Assembly: GCA_015257665.1 (NCBI GenBank)
Contig: JABZJS010000003.1
Span: 29,935-93,934 of the forward strand
Direction of reading: 5' to 3'
Length of the DNA stretch: 64,000 nt
Source of the DNA: Nanosynbacter sp.
GTDB lineage: Bacteria > Patescibacteriota > Saccharimonadia > Saccharimonadales > Saccharimonadaceae
The notes below the pieces were generated by a model. That model did no database searches. It was not told the DNA's origin and was given only the letters and a program-made list of their open reading frames with translations. This document shows positions 36,926 to 46,231 of the stretch, piece after piece. Positions within the stretch are counted from its first letter, which is position 1; each line of letters begins with the position of its first letter. The translations under genes and the position numbers were made by a program.

Positions 36926-36983
36926 CCGCTCCCGCGGAGGTAGAGCATCCAGATGGACGCGTCGATACCTCCGCTGGGAGCGG
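36926..36983 (-). repeat. Large stem-loop (17-18 bp arms)
   Basis: Arms 36926-36942 and 36966-36983 are complementary over 17 pairs with one bulged base. They enclose a 23-nt loop and are GC-rich, unlike the surroundings. It lies directly after the stop of the 106-residue gene and before its terminator, so it is probably part of that transcript's 3' end. Confidence 0.75.
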
Positions 36984-36997
36984 GTGGTGGTGAGGTG

Positions 36998-37318
36998 CTA
37001 CCAGCTGACTTCTAGAGCACTTGTAGACCAAGTGCCTTCTCTCTGGTCTGAGTGATGACGTCTTACGACTCTCGCACCATAGCCTAGAGACTGAAGCTGG
37101 TCGATAATGGCCTGCTGTTCACAGTCTGGTGTGCCTAGAAAGAGGTACGAAGCCTCTGCTAGACTACCAAACCCATGTCCTGTATAGACAAGTGAGGTCT
37201 TTCCCTTCTTAGCAGCCTTCTCGGCCTTCTCCAGGATAGACTCAGTGATCTTTCCAATTTTGCTCTCGAAGGAGTTATCATTGGAGATCTCACGCATTTC
37301 GCTAGCTGACAGAGCCAT
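36998..37318 (-). CDS. Small unknown protein, phage-like
   Basis: This 106-residue protein starts MALSASEMREISNDN. It has a Lys-rich helix (20-45) and ends with a segment containing LGYGARVVRRHHSDQREG and a final Trp. The layout (short helix, then GYxV strand and Trp-rich end) recalls small hypothetical phage proteins, but this is an impression. The start at 37318 is chosen for AAAGGAG eight bases upstream; the open frame upstream of it is leader. TTGACA-17-TAGCAT at about 37524-37552 would give a leader of about 195 nt. Confidence 0.7.
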   Translation of the reverse strand: MALSASEMREISNDNSFESKIGKITESILEKAEKAAKKGKTSLVYTGHGFGSLAEASYLFLGTPDCEQQAIIDQLQSLGYGARVVRRHHSDQREGTWSTSALEVSW

Positions 37319-37552
37319 GATCGGCTCCTTTCTGCATCCATTTGGATGCGATAGTGAGCTCAACCCTGTGTCGAGCTCTCTCCATTGCTGTGCACGCTCT
37401 GGTGTAGCGTCATCAGAAGACTGGGCGCCTATAGCGCTCGGCAGCCCCTCTGGCAGCAGCAAGTCGAGAGAGTTCGACTCCTCACCACAAAAAGTTGCTA
37501 TCCACTTCTGATAAGGAGAGGATATGCTATTATGCTATTTTACATTTGTCAA
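37319..37552 (-). promoter_or_regulatory. Promoter and long leader of the 106-residue gene
   Basis: TTGACA (minus, 37547-37552), 17-bp spacer, TAGCAT (37524-37529). The leader contains GAGTCGAACTC, similar to a tRNA T-arm, but no full tRNA can be built. Confidence 0.5.
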
Positions 37553-37582
37553 TAGCATGGGATAATTTTCTATTTTTGTAGC

Positions 37583-37612
37583 AAAAACACCCCCACAAAA
37601 GGAGGTGTTTTG
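37583..37612 (-). terminator. Intrinsic terminator after the ABC exporter operon
   Basis: AAAACACC/GGTGTTTT arms with a T run on the minus strand, 40 bp after the permease stop. Confidence 0.85.
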
Positions 37613-37650
37613 CTGTGCAAGGAAGTGGCGCACTGAGCGTGCTACTCCCC

Positions 37651-39900
37651 CTACTCTGTTTGGTTTGCCTCTGGGTCGGTGAGCTTGCGCACCATGGGTA
37701 GCACCAGGTAGATGCCGATGATGGCAGCAACGAGCCCTCCACCAACGATGCCGAAGTACAGCGGCGAGAGTGTTGGCTTAAGCGAGGCAGAGAAAGTCGT
37801 GATGAAGACGGTACCAACCCACACCCCAATGGCGCACGAGAGGAGCGAGACACTCAGCAGCGGTACCAGCGACTCCGTCATAATGAGGCGCTTGAGCTGG
37901 CCAAGACGCATACCACCAAGGCGCAGCGTGTAGAGTGAGCGACGGCGCTCAAACAATCCACCAATCGTCGAGACAATCAAGCTTGCCACTGCGACGAAGA
38001 GTGTCACACCCATACCAGCGTAGGCCATCTCGGCGAAGTTTTTGATGATAGGATTGATCTGTGGATGCTTCTCGAAGTCCCCACTGCGGATGTAGAGGAA
38101 ATCGTGCGGAGTCTGGCGAGCATACGTGAGGGCACGCACCTTCTCCACGTCATCATTATGGGCAACGGTCAAGAGATAATCCTTAGGGCCATTGGTGTTG
38201 ACTGGCTGCTCGGCAAGCGAGACGGTCTTGACGACGGAGCCGTTGAAATCGAGCAAAGCATAGTGATCACCCTGTGCACCACTGGGGCAACTGTGCTCGG
38301 TGTAGATGGCCAAGTCGCTACAGCGGATGGCACGAGCTTGGATGCGGCCATTGTCACCAGCAATAGGGTACATTGGTGCAACATTGGTGATGTATGGCTG
38401 CTCGCTCAGGATTTTTTGTGTATCCGGCTGCAAGACATGATCTTGCGAAGTGATCGCTACAGCGTTGCTGCGCAGCTGTGAGTAACCGTTATTGGCCACC
38501 GATGAAGCGTTGAGGGCATCAATACCACTCACCGCTGAGAGGTAGAAGCTCCCCGCAAAGAGGGCCAGCACTACCCCACTCACACTGCGGAAGACGGTCT
38601 GCGAATGGACGGCAATTCGCTTGCCCGCGATCAAGGCCGAGCCACTACGTGCATAGCGTGCCACGATGCGAGCGATTTTATTCGTCAGCCAGCCACCAGC
38701 CAGCACCAGGCCAAACATCACACTGAGGAAGGCTGCGAAGAGAATGAGGGTCGGTATAGAGCTCTCACTTGCTTGCTCAGCCATCCAATCATGCCCAGGC
38801 TTCGACGCCATCCAGCCAAAGATACTAAGGCCAAATGCCAGGGGGATGACGCGCCACACCCGCAGCTTCTTCGTCTTTTCGGCTGAGCGTGAGACGCCCA
38901 GTGGTGAGAGTTGTGCCTTGCGCATCCGACGCCAGTTGACGTACGTCGTTAGGCCAAGGGTCACACCAACGATGATAATATATTGATACCACTGCAGCGC
39001 AAGATCGGCTGGCCAGAAACGCATATCGCCATAGAAGAAGCCATGAAGCGAACTCTGCGTGAGTGTAAAGATAACGAGACCCAGCACCACACCAGCCAGC
39101 GAGGCCAGCAGTGACTCGAGCAGCAGCACACGGGCCACTTGCCCCTTGGTTGCACCCACAAGGCGCAGGGCGGCGTAGCGCTTCTCGCGCTGTGCCCCAC
39201 CCAGCTGTGTAGCAACAGCAACAAAGGTGACGATTGGGAAGAGTAAGATCGATCCGCCCACGACCAGCATCATCAGCGAGAATGGGTCGAAGGCAACACT
39301 CTGCGCTTTACCATTGACATCGGTAATGTAGACGTCGGTGTAGGAGTTGGGCTGCCCATTTTTCTTAGCATATTGATTGCTCTTCTCGACCTCCTCCGCA
39401 CTCACACCCTTGACCAAGGAGAGGTCATCGGGGCTAGCAGAGTACTCGTCTGGCAATGTGCCGAGGTTGGTGGTGAGGTTGCCAAAACGCTCGAGAATCT
39501 TATCCTCTGGGTGCTGAGCGATCGCCGCTGCTAAGCCCTTGGAGAGGTAGTATTCACCTGCCTTTGGCGTGTCTATCTTGGCAAATTTGGCAGACTTCTC
39601 AGTGCCCTGCAGCGAGATGATGCTAATCGTCTTACCTCGCCACTCATCTTTGTTGCCCCGCTCGACGCCACCAGCTTTGAGTGGCTCTTGGCCAGTCGCT
39701 TGTGGCTTTTGGGGAGTGCGCTGGGCCTGTGTAATGGTATTCGCGATAATCGCTCGGTTTTGGCGGCCCACCAAGCCATTGAGCCCAGCGGCCATGTAGC
39801 ACAGCATGACGATGCCAAGCGAGATAGCTGCTGCTGTGAGGCCCAGGCGCATCATCGATTGCCGGCCCGATTTTTTTAGTAATAACCAACTAACGCTCAT
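37651..39900 (-). CDS. ABC transporter permease, FtsX/MacB-like
   Basis: Permease of a peptide- or lipid-related ABC exporter. The 749-residue product has an N-terminal membrane helix (about 15-40) and an exterior domain (about 45-210). A first FtsX block of membrane helices spans about 225-400. A second exterior domain follows (about 440-620), then a final FtsX block (about 630-735). This duplicated layout matches 800-residue antimicrobial-peptide permeases. The start at 39900 begins MSVSWLLLKKSGRQS, right after the ATPase stop; upstream codons overlap the ATPase gene. Confidence 0.9.
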   Translation of the reverse strand: MSVSWLLLKKSGRQSMMRLGLTAAAISLGIVMLCYMAAGLNGLVGRQNRAIIANTITQAQRTPQKPQATGQEPLKAGGVERGNKDEWRGKTISIISLQGTEKSAKFAKIDTPKAGEYYLSKGLAAAIAQHPEDKILERFGNLTTNLGTLPDEYSASPDDLSLVKGVSAEEVEKSNQYAKKNGQPNSYTDVYITDVNGKAQSVAFDPFSLMMLVVGGSILLFPIVTFVAVATQLGGAQREKRYAALRLVGATKGQVARVLLLESLLASLAGVVLGLVIFTLTQSSLHGFFYGDMRFWPADLALQWYQYIIIVGVTLGLTTYVNWRRMRKAQLSPLGVSRSAEKTKKLRVWRVIPLAFGLSIFGWMASKPGHDWMAEQASESSIPTLILFAAFLSVMFGLVLAGGWLTNKIARIVARYARSGSALIAGKRIAVHSQTVFRSVSGVVLALFAGSFYLSAVSGIDALNASSVANNGYSQLRSNAVAITSQDHVLQPDTQKILSEQPYITNVAPMYPIAGDNGRIQARAIRCSDLAIYTEHSCPSGAQGDHYALLDFNGSVVKTVSLAEQPVNTNGPKDYLLTVAHNDDVEKVRALTYARQTPHDFLYIRSGDFEKHPQINPIIKNFAEMAYAGMGVTLFVAVASLIVSTIGGLFERRRSLYTLRLGGMRLGQLKRLIMTESLVPLLSVSLLSCAIGVWVGTVFITTFSASLKPTLSPLYFGIVGGGLVAAIIGIYLVLPMVRKLTDPEANQTE

Positions 39901-39901
39901 A

Positions 39902-40582
39902 TTACATCCCTCCCGAGATCTGCCCATCGCGCACGATAATCTCGCGGTCGGCATAGGCGGCAATGGTTGGCTCGTGGGTCACCATAATTACCGTGGTACC
40001 ATATTGCTTAGCAGTAGCGATAAATAATTCCATCACACGCTGCGAGTTGAGGCTGTCGAGCGAGCCCGTTGGCTCATCGGCAAACAGCACCTTGGGCTTG
40101 ATAACCATCGCCCGGGCAATTGCCACCCGCTGCATCTGCCCACCAGAGAGCTCACCGAGCATGTTGCCCGCCTTGTTGCCCAGCTCTACATTGTCCAGCC
40201 AGCGCTGAGCGGCTTCGTACGCTACGGCACGCTTCTCACCATTGAGCAGTAGTGGCAGCGCGACATTATCCAGCGCCGTGAGCTCTGGCACGAGCTGCCC
40301 AAACTGGAAGACAAAGCCAAAGGCTGTGCGCCTGAGGACGCTCCGCTGATCGTCATTGAGCTGGTCGATCCGCTTACCTGCGCAGTGAATCTCACCACTG
40401 TCGACAGGGGTAATCGCCGCCAAGCTATGGAGCAATGTACTCTTACCCGAGCCACTCGGCCCCATAATGGCCAACACTTCGCCCGGCATTACATCGAGCG
40501 ACACGCCGCGCAATGCTTCCGTCTGGCCGAAGGATTTCTTCAGGTTGCGGGCGCTAATGATTGGTTGATTGGTTGGTCTCAT
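39902..40582 (-). CDS. ABC transporter ATP-binding protein (LolD/MacB type)
   Basis: Cytoplasmic ATPase that powers the adjacent permease. The 226-residue product has Walker A GPSGSGKST near 40, the Q-loop FQFGQLVPELTA, the signature LSGGQMQRVAIARA and Walker B VLFADEPTGSLD. The start lies inside the end of the PadR gene (29-bp overlap) with AGGAGG, so the three genes are one operon. Likely role: resistance to or export of peptides. Confidence 0.96.
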   Translation of the reverse strand: MRPTNQPIISARNLKKSFGQTEALRGVSLDVMPGEVLAIMGPSGSGKSTLLHSLAAITPVDSGEIHCAGKRIDQLNDDQRSVLRRTAFGFVFQFGQLVPELTALDNVALPLLLNGEKRAVAYEAAQRWLDNVELGNKAGNMLGELSGGQMQRVAIARAMVIKPKVLFADEPTGSLDSLNSQRVMELFIATAKQYGTTVIMVTHEPTIAAYADREIIVRDGQISGGM

Positions 40583-41105
40583 TGATCAGTTCCTCCTTAA
40601 GTTTGGTTAAGCGCGACGTCGTTAGCTCAATCCAGCGCAGATCTGCCTCCAGATGGTACAGTGCGTGGTCGATGAGCAACGTATCGGCTAGGTTGCTTTC
40701 GCGGCGGCGGCTTGTCAGGTCGCGCATCCGCTGAATATGGGCTTGCCGCTGGTTGTCTAGGTAGGGCGCGGCATCTCCTTCGCGCAGGATTGCCAGCACA
40801 GTCTTGACGTACATATTGGCCTGCGACTGATGCGATGGCAGCTCGGGCGCTTCCAGCCAGGCCTGCAGGTCTTGCTTGCCCTGCTCGGTAATGGCGTAGC
40901 GCACCCGGTCTGGCCCACCAGACTCACTGGTGTCGGCAACCTCCTCCACTTTGTTGTCGCGTTTTAAGCGCCCCAACGTCGAGTAGACTTGCCCTGGCAA
41001 AATTGGCTTATCTTTGCCAAAGAAGCCATCATACTGCTTCTTCAGCTCGTAGCCATAGTTTGGCGCATTCGCCAACAATCCGAGTAATGTATATTGAACG
41101 TTCAT
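40554..41105 (-). CDS. PadR-family transcriptional regulator
   Basis: PadR regulators are winged-helix repressors that often control drug or peptide exporters. The 183-residue product begins MNVQYTLLGLLANAPNYGYELKK, continues with the wing GGPDRVRYAITEQG and ends in a long helical dimerisation domain. The start at 41105 gives the canonical N-terminus; earlier in-frame codons run through the promoter. First gene of the ABC exporter operon. Confidence 0.93.
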   Translation of the reverse strand: MNVQYTLLGLLANAPNYGYELKKQYDGFFGKDKPILPGQVYSTLGRLKRDNKVEEVADTSESGGPDRVRYAITEQGKQDLQAWLEAPELPSHQSQANMYVKTVLAILREGDAAPYLDNQRQAHIQRMRDLTSRRRESNLADTLLIDHALYHLEADLRWIELTTSRLTKLKEELINETNQSTNH

Positions 41106-41113
41106 ATCTCCAC

Positions 41114-41160
41114 TATACACCGAGTGACTAGATCGTGCAAGCCTTATTATACACTCAGTG
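41114..41160 (-). promoter_or_regulatory. PadR operon promoter with paired operator-like repeats
   Basis: Two copies of TATACACnnAGTG-type sequence (41114-41126 and 41148-41160; TATACACCGAGTG and TATACACTCAGTG) flank the start region, 34 bp apart. A minus-strand TATAAT (41147-41152) overlaps the second copy. The inner CACTCAGTG is nearly self-complementary. Confidence 0.5.
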
Positions 41161-41361
41161 CATAGTTTGGGCCGGTTGAGCATGTTGCAAGAGATTCTAC
41201 CTCTGTTGTAGCCTTAACCTCATCCTGTCATTATCACACTCTCAAGCGTTCATGAAGCGCACAAAACTCAATGCATCGCAAATAAATAAACAAAAGAGTG
41301 CCACAAATTTCTCACCACATGAGAACAACAGTAAGCGTATTTGCTATGTGTCTCGCATCAT

Positions 41362-41393
41362 AAAAACACCTGAGCACAGCCCAGGTGTTTTTT
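41362..41393 (-). terminator. Intrinsic terminator after the 337-residue gene
   Basis: AAAAACACCTG/CAGGTGTTTTTT arms with a nine-base loop, about 20 bp after the stop. Confidence 0.9.
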
Positions 41394-41413
41394 GTTCTTA
41401 TACGATAGAGTAT

Positions 41414-42427
41414 CTAGTCGTCGCTCAGACTGCTGCCGCTTGCTTTCGCGCGCAAGACTTGGCGCAACTCCCGCTCAGCGTCACTGATCGATGTCCCGGC
41501 GTCACTTACCTTACTATTGATATCTTTGCCAAGATAGCCTCCCTTTGACCGTGGTACCTTTGGCATACTACCCTCTCGACTCTTCAGGTAGTTCACAGCA
41601 GATACATAATAGGCTCGTAACTCCTTCAAATATTGTGATTGGCTTTCAGCATATTTGCGAATGCTCTCGTATTGCGATTGTTTGAGCTTATCGAGTGTTT
41701 TGATACAGGTGCCTTGTTGCTCATCAAATTTTTTGCCCGCTTCATCGCCAGACCCTACACTACTCATTGAGATATACGTAGTAGACCTACTGTTGCAGTT
41801 TTTGTTATATTCCTTCTTAGCAACTGTTGTCGCAGCGTATTCGCGCAAGAGTGGCTTGCGCTCTTCATACTCCTTTTTGAGACTGTCGTATGCTTTTTTC
41901 ACATCACCGTCGTGCATGGCTCGCATTTTGCCAAGCTCATCAAGATGCTTATCAACCTTTGTAATCAACTCATTTGTCGCCGCCTCTGCATCATCCGAGC
42001 TAACTGCTTTTTCTCGAACAGTGCGAGCATTAAAGCCAGCGACTTTGTTATATGCCTTTGCATAATCATCTCGGCTTGGCGGCCCAAAGAAGACAAAGAA
42101 CACCACTACGCCAATAATCAACAATACTAAGGCAACACCACCGCCAATCAAGCCCCAGAGCAATCCTTTACTCATGCCCTGCTTGGGATATTGTGGTGGC
42201 ATACCAGCGACGCCAGGTTGCATGGGTTGCGGTTGCCCTGCTGCTGGCTGAGCTGGTTGTGGTGCAGCTGGTTGGGATTGAGGCTGCGTAGTGGGTGCTG
42301 GCTCGGCAGCAGCAGGCTTACTGGCCAGTGCAGCCTTCTCTTCTTCAGTGTAGGGTGGGTTGTTCATATCAAAAGTCTGAGCAGCCTCTGGTGGTTGCTC
42401 CTGGGGGGTTGCTGGTTGCTTACTCAT
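41414..42427 (-). CDS. Unknown bitopic membrane protein, paralogue of the upstream gene
   Basis: This 337-residue protein has a Pro/Gln/Ala-rich cytoplasmic N-terminus (1-85) and one membrane segment (about 88-112). An exterior helical domain starts PPSRDDYAKAYN. It shares with the neighbour at 42585 the membrane segment, the PSRxDYxxAY motif, the MRDGDVxxAY-type motif, a Cys pair and a final basic helix; they are tandem duplicates. AAGGAG precedes the ATG. No family is recognised. Confidence 0.8.
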   Translation of the reverse strand: MSKQPATPQEQPPEAAQTFDMNNPPYTEEEKAALASKPAAAEPAPTTQPQSQPAAPQPAQPAAGQPQPMQPGVAGMPPQYPKQGMSKGLLWGLIGGGVALVLLIIGVVVFFVFFGPPSRDDYAKAYNKVAGFNARTVREKAVSSDDAEAATNELITKVDKHLDELGKMRAMHDGDVKKAYDSLKKEYEERKPLLREYAATTVAKKEYNKNCNSRSTTYISMSSVGSGDEAGKKFDEQQGTCIKTLDKLKQSQYESIRKYAESQSQYLKELRAYYVSAVNYLKSREGSMPKVPRSKGGYLGKDINSKVSDAGTSISDAERELRQVLRAKASGSSLSDD

Positions 42428-42584
42428 GCATCTCCTTGTTGATTTGGCTATTATTTACCATAACTATTATACCGGAAAGATACTGATAGGCCAATATTTG
42501 TTTTGATTTGACCTTGCTCTCGTTCCACGCCCCTTTTTTCAGCTACGAGAGAGTCCGACTGTTCTCATATCCCCTTCTGTTCTC

Positions 42585-43628
42585 TCACATTCGTTCACCC
42601 AGTACTGCGGTCTGACCTAGCGACTTCGCTCGCAGTAGCTGGCGCAGAGCCTGGCCATCCTCATGGAATTTCTTGCGGGCATCGTACGACAACTGGCGGA
42701 CGGCATCGCCTGGGCGAGCCATTGATGTACTAAAGGGTAGCTCGGGTGGGTGGGCTGTTGTGTTCGTCTGGCCGCTGGCGCGCTCGGTCGCACGCTGCAC
42801 AAGGTAGGCACGGCGTTTTTTGAGATAGTCGTCGTATCGCGTGGCAAAACGTGCAATATAGAAGTGACGCCAGCCCTTTAGCTCACCAACAGCCGCTACA
42901 CAGCGCTTGTATGTCTCGTCGAAGTGCCTGCCTACCTCCTCTGGTGAACTTGTCGGTGATTGGGTCGATGACTGGGCTGTTACAGTAACGGTGCAACCTT
43001 CACGATAAATCTTGTCTGCATAGCCCGCAGCACGGAGCTCGGCTTCATGTGTTTTGGCTTGGTTGTATGCTGCTTTGTAATACTCGTAGGCAGTCTGCAC
43101 ATCACCATCACGCATAGCTCGGGTGCTGTGCAGTTGGCTTATAGAGCGCTCAGCTTGCTGGAGCTGCTTATGTAGGGCACGTGCTGGGTCGCCCGTCTGA
43201 GCAAGATTCCACGACTGCTCGGTATCGGCAGTATCACTGCTCTGCATCAACTCATAAGCTGCGCGATAGTCGGCACGACTAGGCGCTTGCCAGAACACCA
43301 TAGCGCCAGCAATCACCAGCCCAAGCACCACCACTCCTGCTGCGCCAACTCCCCACCACACTTTCTTGTTCCAACGCCGCGGCGTGGAAGCAGGCTGAGC
43401 AGGCGATAGTCTACTAGCCAATGGTGTCGATTTTGGAGTTGACATAGGCTGAGCTTTAGCTGGCGATTGCGCAGCAGAAGCTCGCTTAGTTGGCTGCTTG
43501 GCCGGAGTAGCAGACGAAGACGCCTTAGTAGATGACCGCTTCTTGGTAGTTTTGGCCGCAGTGGCACGGCGCTTGGCTGGGCGCTTGGTGGTAGATTGGC
43601 TAGTGGATGTGGCTGACTGACGCGGCAT
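42585..43628 (-). CDS. Unknown bitopic membrane protein, basic N-terminus, paralogue of the next gene
   Basis: This 347-residue protein has a histone-like Lys/Ala/Thr/Ser-rich N-terminus (1-85), one membrane segment (about 87-110), then PSRADYRAAYELM and a helical exterior domain with TRAMRDGDVQTAYEYY. The basic tail could bind nucleic acid or acidic partners on the cytoplasmic side, in contrast to the Pro/Gln-rich tail of its paralogue. The start at 43628 removes ten upstream codons that overlap the promoter and has GGAGCC before it. Confidence 0.8.
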   Translation of the reverse strand: MPRQSATSTSQSTTKRPAKRRATAAKTTKKRSSTKASSSATPAKQPTKRASAAQSPAKAQPMSTPKSTPLASRLSPAQPASTPRRWNKKVWWGVGAAGVVVLGLVIAGAMVFWQAPSRADYRAAYELMQSSDTADTEQSWNLAQTGDPARALHKQLQQAERSISQLHSTRAMRDGDVQTAYEYYKAAYNQAKTHEAELRAAGYADKIYREGCTVTVTAQSSTQSPTSSPEEVGRHFDETYKRCVAAVGELKGWRHFYIARFATRYDDYLKKRRAYLVQRATERASGQTNTTAHPPELPFSTSMARPGDAVRQLSYDARKKFHEDGQALRQLLRAKSLGQTAVLGERM

Positions 43629-43892
43629 CGCTGGCTCCTTCGGTTTTAGGTTATACATATATTATACAATATAATTACCTCAGTTGAGCAAGAACATCAC
43701 TTTTGTGCCGTTTGCGGGGTTGCCTCTTTTTGCAGTCGGTCGCTCTCCCCATCACTTCAATGTGAGGCTTTGTTTTTGTCACGATAGATTTTCATCAACC
43801 CTGCACAGAGAAATAAATATTTGAAAGGGATATTCATACTCATCCATATAGTACTTCAGGAGAAAGTATAGAGCCACAGATGTATTACCAAC

Positions 43893-43929
43893 AAAAAACA
43901 CCCCACGCATCCTTGCTGGGGTGTTTTTT
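43893..43929 (-). terminator. Intrinsic terminator after pnp
   Basis: Thirteen-base arms AAAAAACACCCCA/TGGGGTGTTTTTT. Confidence 0.92.
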
Positions 43930-43954
43930 GTTGCGAGGCTAACGCTCAGATCTG

Positions 43955-46072
43955 CTACAACCCAATCATTGTCAGATTAATCTTGCCGCGCTCGTCAATG
44001 CCAGTGATCTTCACCTGCACGGTTTGGCCTTCTTGCACGACATCTGTTACCTTACCAACTCGGCCTTTGGCAAGCTTCGAGATATGCACCATCCCATCCA
44101 CGCCAGGCAAAATGTTCACAAAGGCGCCAAAGTCCTTAATCGTCACCACGGTGCCGGTGTAGGTGCGGCCAACTTCGGGCTCTTCCACCAGGCTTTTAAT
44201 CCAGGCCAGCGCCTTCTCAATCGCCTCACCATTGGGGCTAGCAATGGTAATCAGGCCGTCTTCTTTAATATCCACCTCGGCACCAGTTTCGCTAGTGATT
44301 TTGTTGATGGTTTCACCACCCTTGCCAATAACAGCACCAATTTTATCCGGGTTAATCTTGAGCTTTTCGATACGCGGCGCATAGGGGCTGAGTTCTTTAC
44401 GCGGCGCTGGCAGTACACTCAGCATGTGTTCCAGGATATGGGCGCGGCCAGCCTTGCTCTGCTCGAGCGCCTGGCGCAGCACCTGCACGGGCAGACCATG
44501 CACCTTCATATCCATCTGCAAGGCTGTAATACCCTTGCTCGTACCCGTCACCTTAAAGTCCATGTCGCCAGCAAAGTCCTCGGCGTCGGCAATGTCGCTC
44601 AGTACGTAGGGCGTGTCACCATCCATCATGAGGCCCATGGCAATGCCGCTAACCGGGGCTTTGATGGGCACGCCAGCGTCCATCAGGGCCAAGCAGCTAC
44701 TACAAGTGGCCGCCATACTGGTAGAGCCGTTCTGACTCATGATTTCTGTCACGCTGCGGATGGCATAGGGGAACTCTTCTTCGCTCGGCAGCACCGCCGT
44801 GAGGGCACGCTCCGCCAGATACCCGTGACCAATCTCGCGCCGACCGGGGCTACCAAGGCGCTTCACCTCACCGACTGTATAACCGGGGGCGTTGTAGTGG
44901 TGCATATAGCGGCGCTCGCCTTCTGTTACCTCCATGGTATCGACCAGCTGCGCGTAGCTGAGCGGCGCCAGCGTCACGATATTCATCCCCTGCGTCACTC
45001 CGCGGGTAAACAGGCTGCTCCCGTGGGTGCGGGGCAAGATACTAACCTCGCTCGAAAGCGGGCGGATCTCCGTCAGGGCGCGGCCATCGGGGCGAGTGCG
45101 CTCCTCCACAATGCCGCGGCGCACATCGTTGTGTAGCGCCAAGGTAAAGGCTTCGTCGTACTCATCACGCACCGCGGCGTATTCCTCGGCGTCAAGGCCG
45201 AGCTGCTCGGCCATAGCTTCGTGGAAGGCCCAGCGGATTTCGTTCACAACTTCATTGCGCTCGGGGTATGGGCGGCGGATCTTCTCGCCTAGTTTGCCAT
45301 CAACCCATTGGTTGGCGACAGTTTGGATGTCTTCATTTGGCAAGACCAGCTCGTACTCCTGCGGTACTGGCACCACCTTGCTGGCGAGCTCCCGCTGCAG
45401 TGCGATCGCTGGCTGCATGGCTTGGTGCGCCCAGGCTATGGCATCGACGATGACGTCCTCGGGCACCTCCTTGGCACCAGCTTCTACCATGGTAATGCCA
45501 CGCTCGATCCCTGCCACCACCAGGTCGAGGTCGGACTGCTCACGCTCCTCTGGTGTCAGGAAGGCCCTAAACTCACCATTCACCCGGCCAACGCGCAGGC
45601 CCGCCACTGGCCCATCAAACGGCGTACCCGTCAGCATCAGGGCGCTGCTGGCAGCAACCATCGCCACCATATCTGGGCGGAAGCTCGGGTCCATGCTGAG
45701 CACGGTAGCCACCACTTGCACTTCCTGGCGGTAGCCTTTCGGGAAGAGTGGGCGGATCGGCCGGTCGATCAGGCGGCCAATCAGCACCGCTTCGTCGCTG
45801 GGCCGGCCCTCACGCTTAATAAAGCGGCTGCCGCTAATCTTGCCCGAGGCATAGAATTTCTCTTCGTAGTCGATACTTAAGGGAAAGTAATCCAGCGTGA
45901 CCGGGCGAGTGCCCACCTGGGCCGTACCCAGCACCACTGTATCACCGTACCGCACTAGCACACTGGCCGTCGAGCGGAAACCAACGCGGTTGACCTCCAG
46001 GGTGAGAGGGCGACCGCATAGCTCGGTCGTCACAGCAAAGACGTCTTTGCCGCTTGGGTTAATAATACTCAT
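43955..46072 (-). CDS. pnp: Polyribonucleotide nucleotidyltransferase (PNPase)
   Basis: 3'-5' phosphorolytic RNA degradation, acting with RNase J in RNA turnover. The 705-residue product has two RNase PH domains: the first with FRSTASVLVRYGDTVVLGT; the second with SFSS-type FTRGVTQGMNIVTLAPL and GSTSMAATCSSCLALMDAGV. A KH domain (KIGAVIGKGGETINKI near 570) and an S1 domain (from about 625) follow. The start at 46072 follows AAAGGAG. rpsO, the usual upstream neighbour, lies 5 kb away. Confidence 0.97.
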   Translation of the reverse strand: MSIINPSGKDVFAVTTELCGRPLTLEVNRVGFRSTASVLVRYGDTVVLGTAQVGTRPVTLDYFPLSIDYEEKFYASGKISGSRFIKREGRPSDEAVLIGRLIDRPIRPLFPKGYRQEVQVVATVLSMDPSFRPDMVAMVAASSALMLTGTPFDGPVAGLRVGRVNGEFRAFLTPEEREQSDLDLVVAGIERGITMVEAGAKEVPEDVIVDAIAWAHQAMQPAIALQRELASKVVPVPQEYELVLPNEDIQTVANQWVDGKLGEKIRRPYPERNEVVNEIRWAFHEAMAEQLGLDAEEYAAVRDEYDEAFTLALHNDVRRGIVEERTRPDGRALTEIRPLSSEVSILPRTHGSSLFTRGVTQGMNIVTLAPLSYAQLVDTMEVTEGERRYMHHYNAPGYTVGEVKRLGSPGRREIGHGYLAERALTAVLPSEEEFPYAIRSVTEIMSQNGSTSMAATCSSCLALMDAGVPIKAPVSGIAMGLMMDGDTPYVLSDIADAEDFAGDMDFKVTGTSKGITALQMDMKVHGLPVQVLRQALEQSKAGRAHILEHMLSVLPAPRKELSPYAPRIEKLKINPDKIGAVIGKGGETINKITSETGAEVDIKEDGLITIASPNGEAIEKALAWIKSLVEEPEVGRTYTGTVVTIKDFGAFVNILPGVDGMVHISKLAKGRVGKVTDVVQEGQTVQVKITGIDERGKINLTMIGL

Positions 46073-46231
46073 ACAGAGCTCCTTTCTTGCGGCAAGTAAC
46101 AGGGGTGAACGCTCGCATCTGTCATCTTTATGCAAGCCCTCAACGCTATCACTGCCGCGTTATTATACTCTTCTTAGTATACCGCATTTTGGGATATACT
46201 GGTAGTGCTTCATATCTGACAGCCTCGAAGC

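Noticed and set aside
37440..37490. tRNA- or tmRNA-like 3' end (GAGTTCGACTCC with a CACCACA end)
   Set aside because: T-stem pairs poorly, and no matching acceptor strand or anticodon arm was found within tRNA or tmRNA distance.
37524..37565. 13-codon frame after AAGGAGAG on the plus strand
   Set aside because: It overlaps the -10 box of the opposite-strand promoter and has no promoter of its own; chance is more likely.
44024..45136. 370-residue open frame on the plus strand
   Set aside because: Antisense to pnp with no ribosome site or family features.
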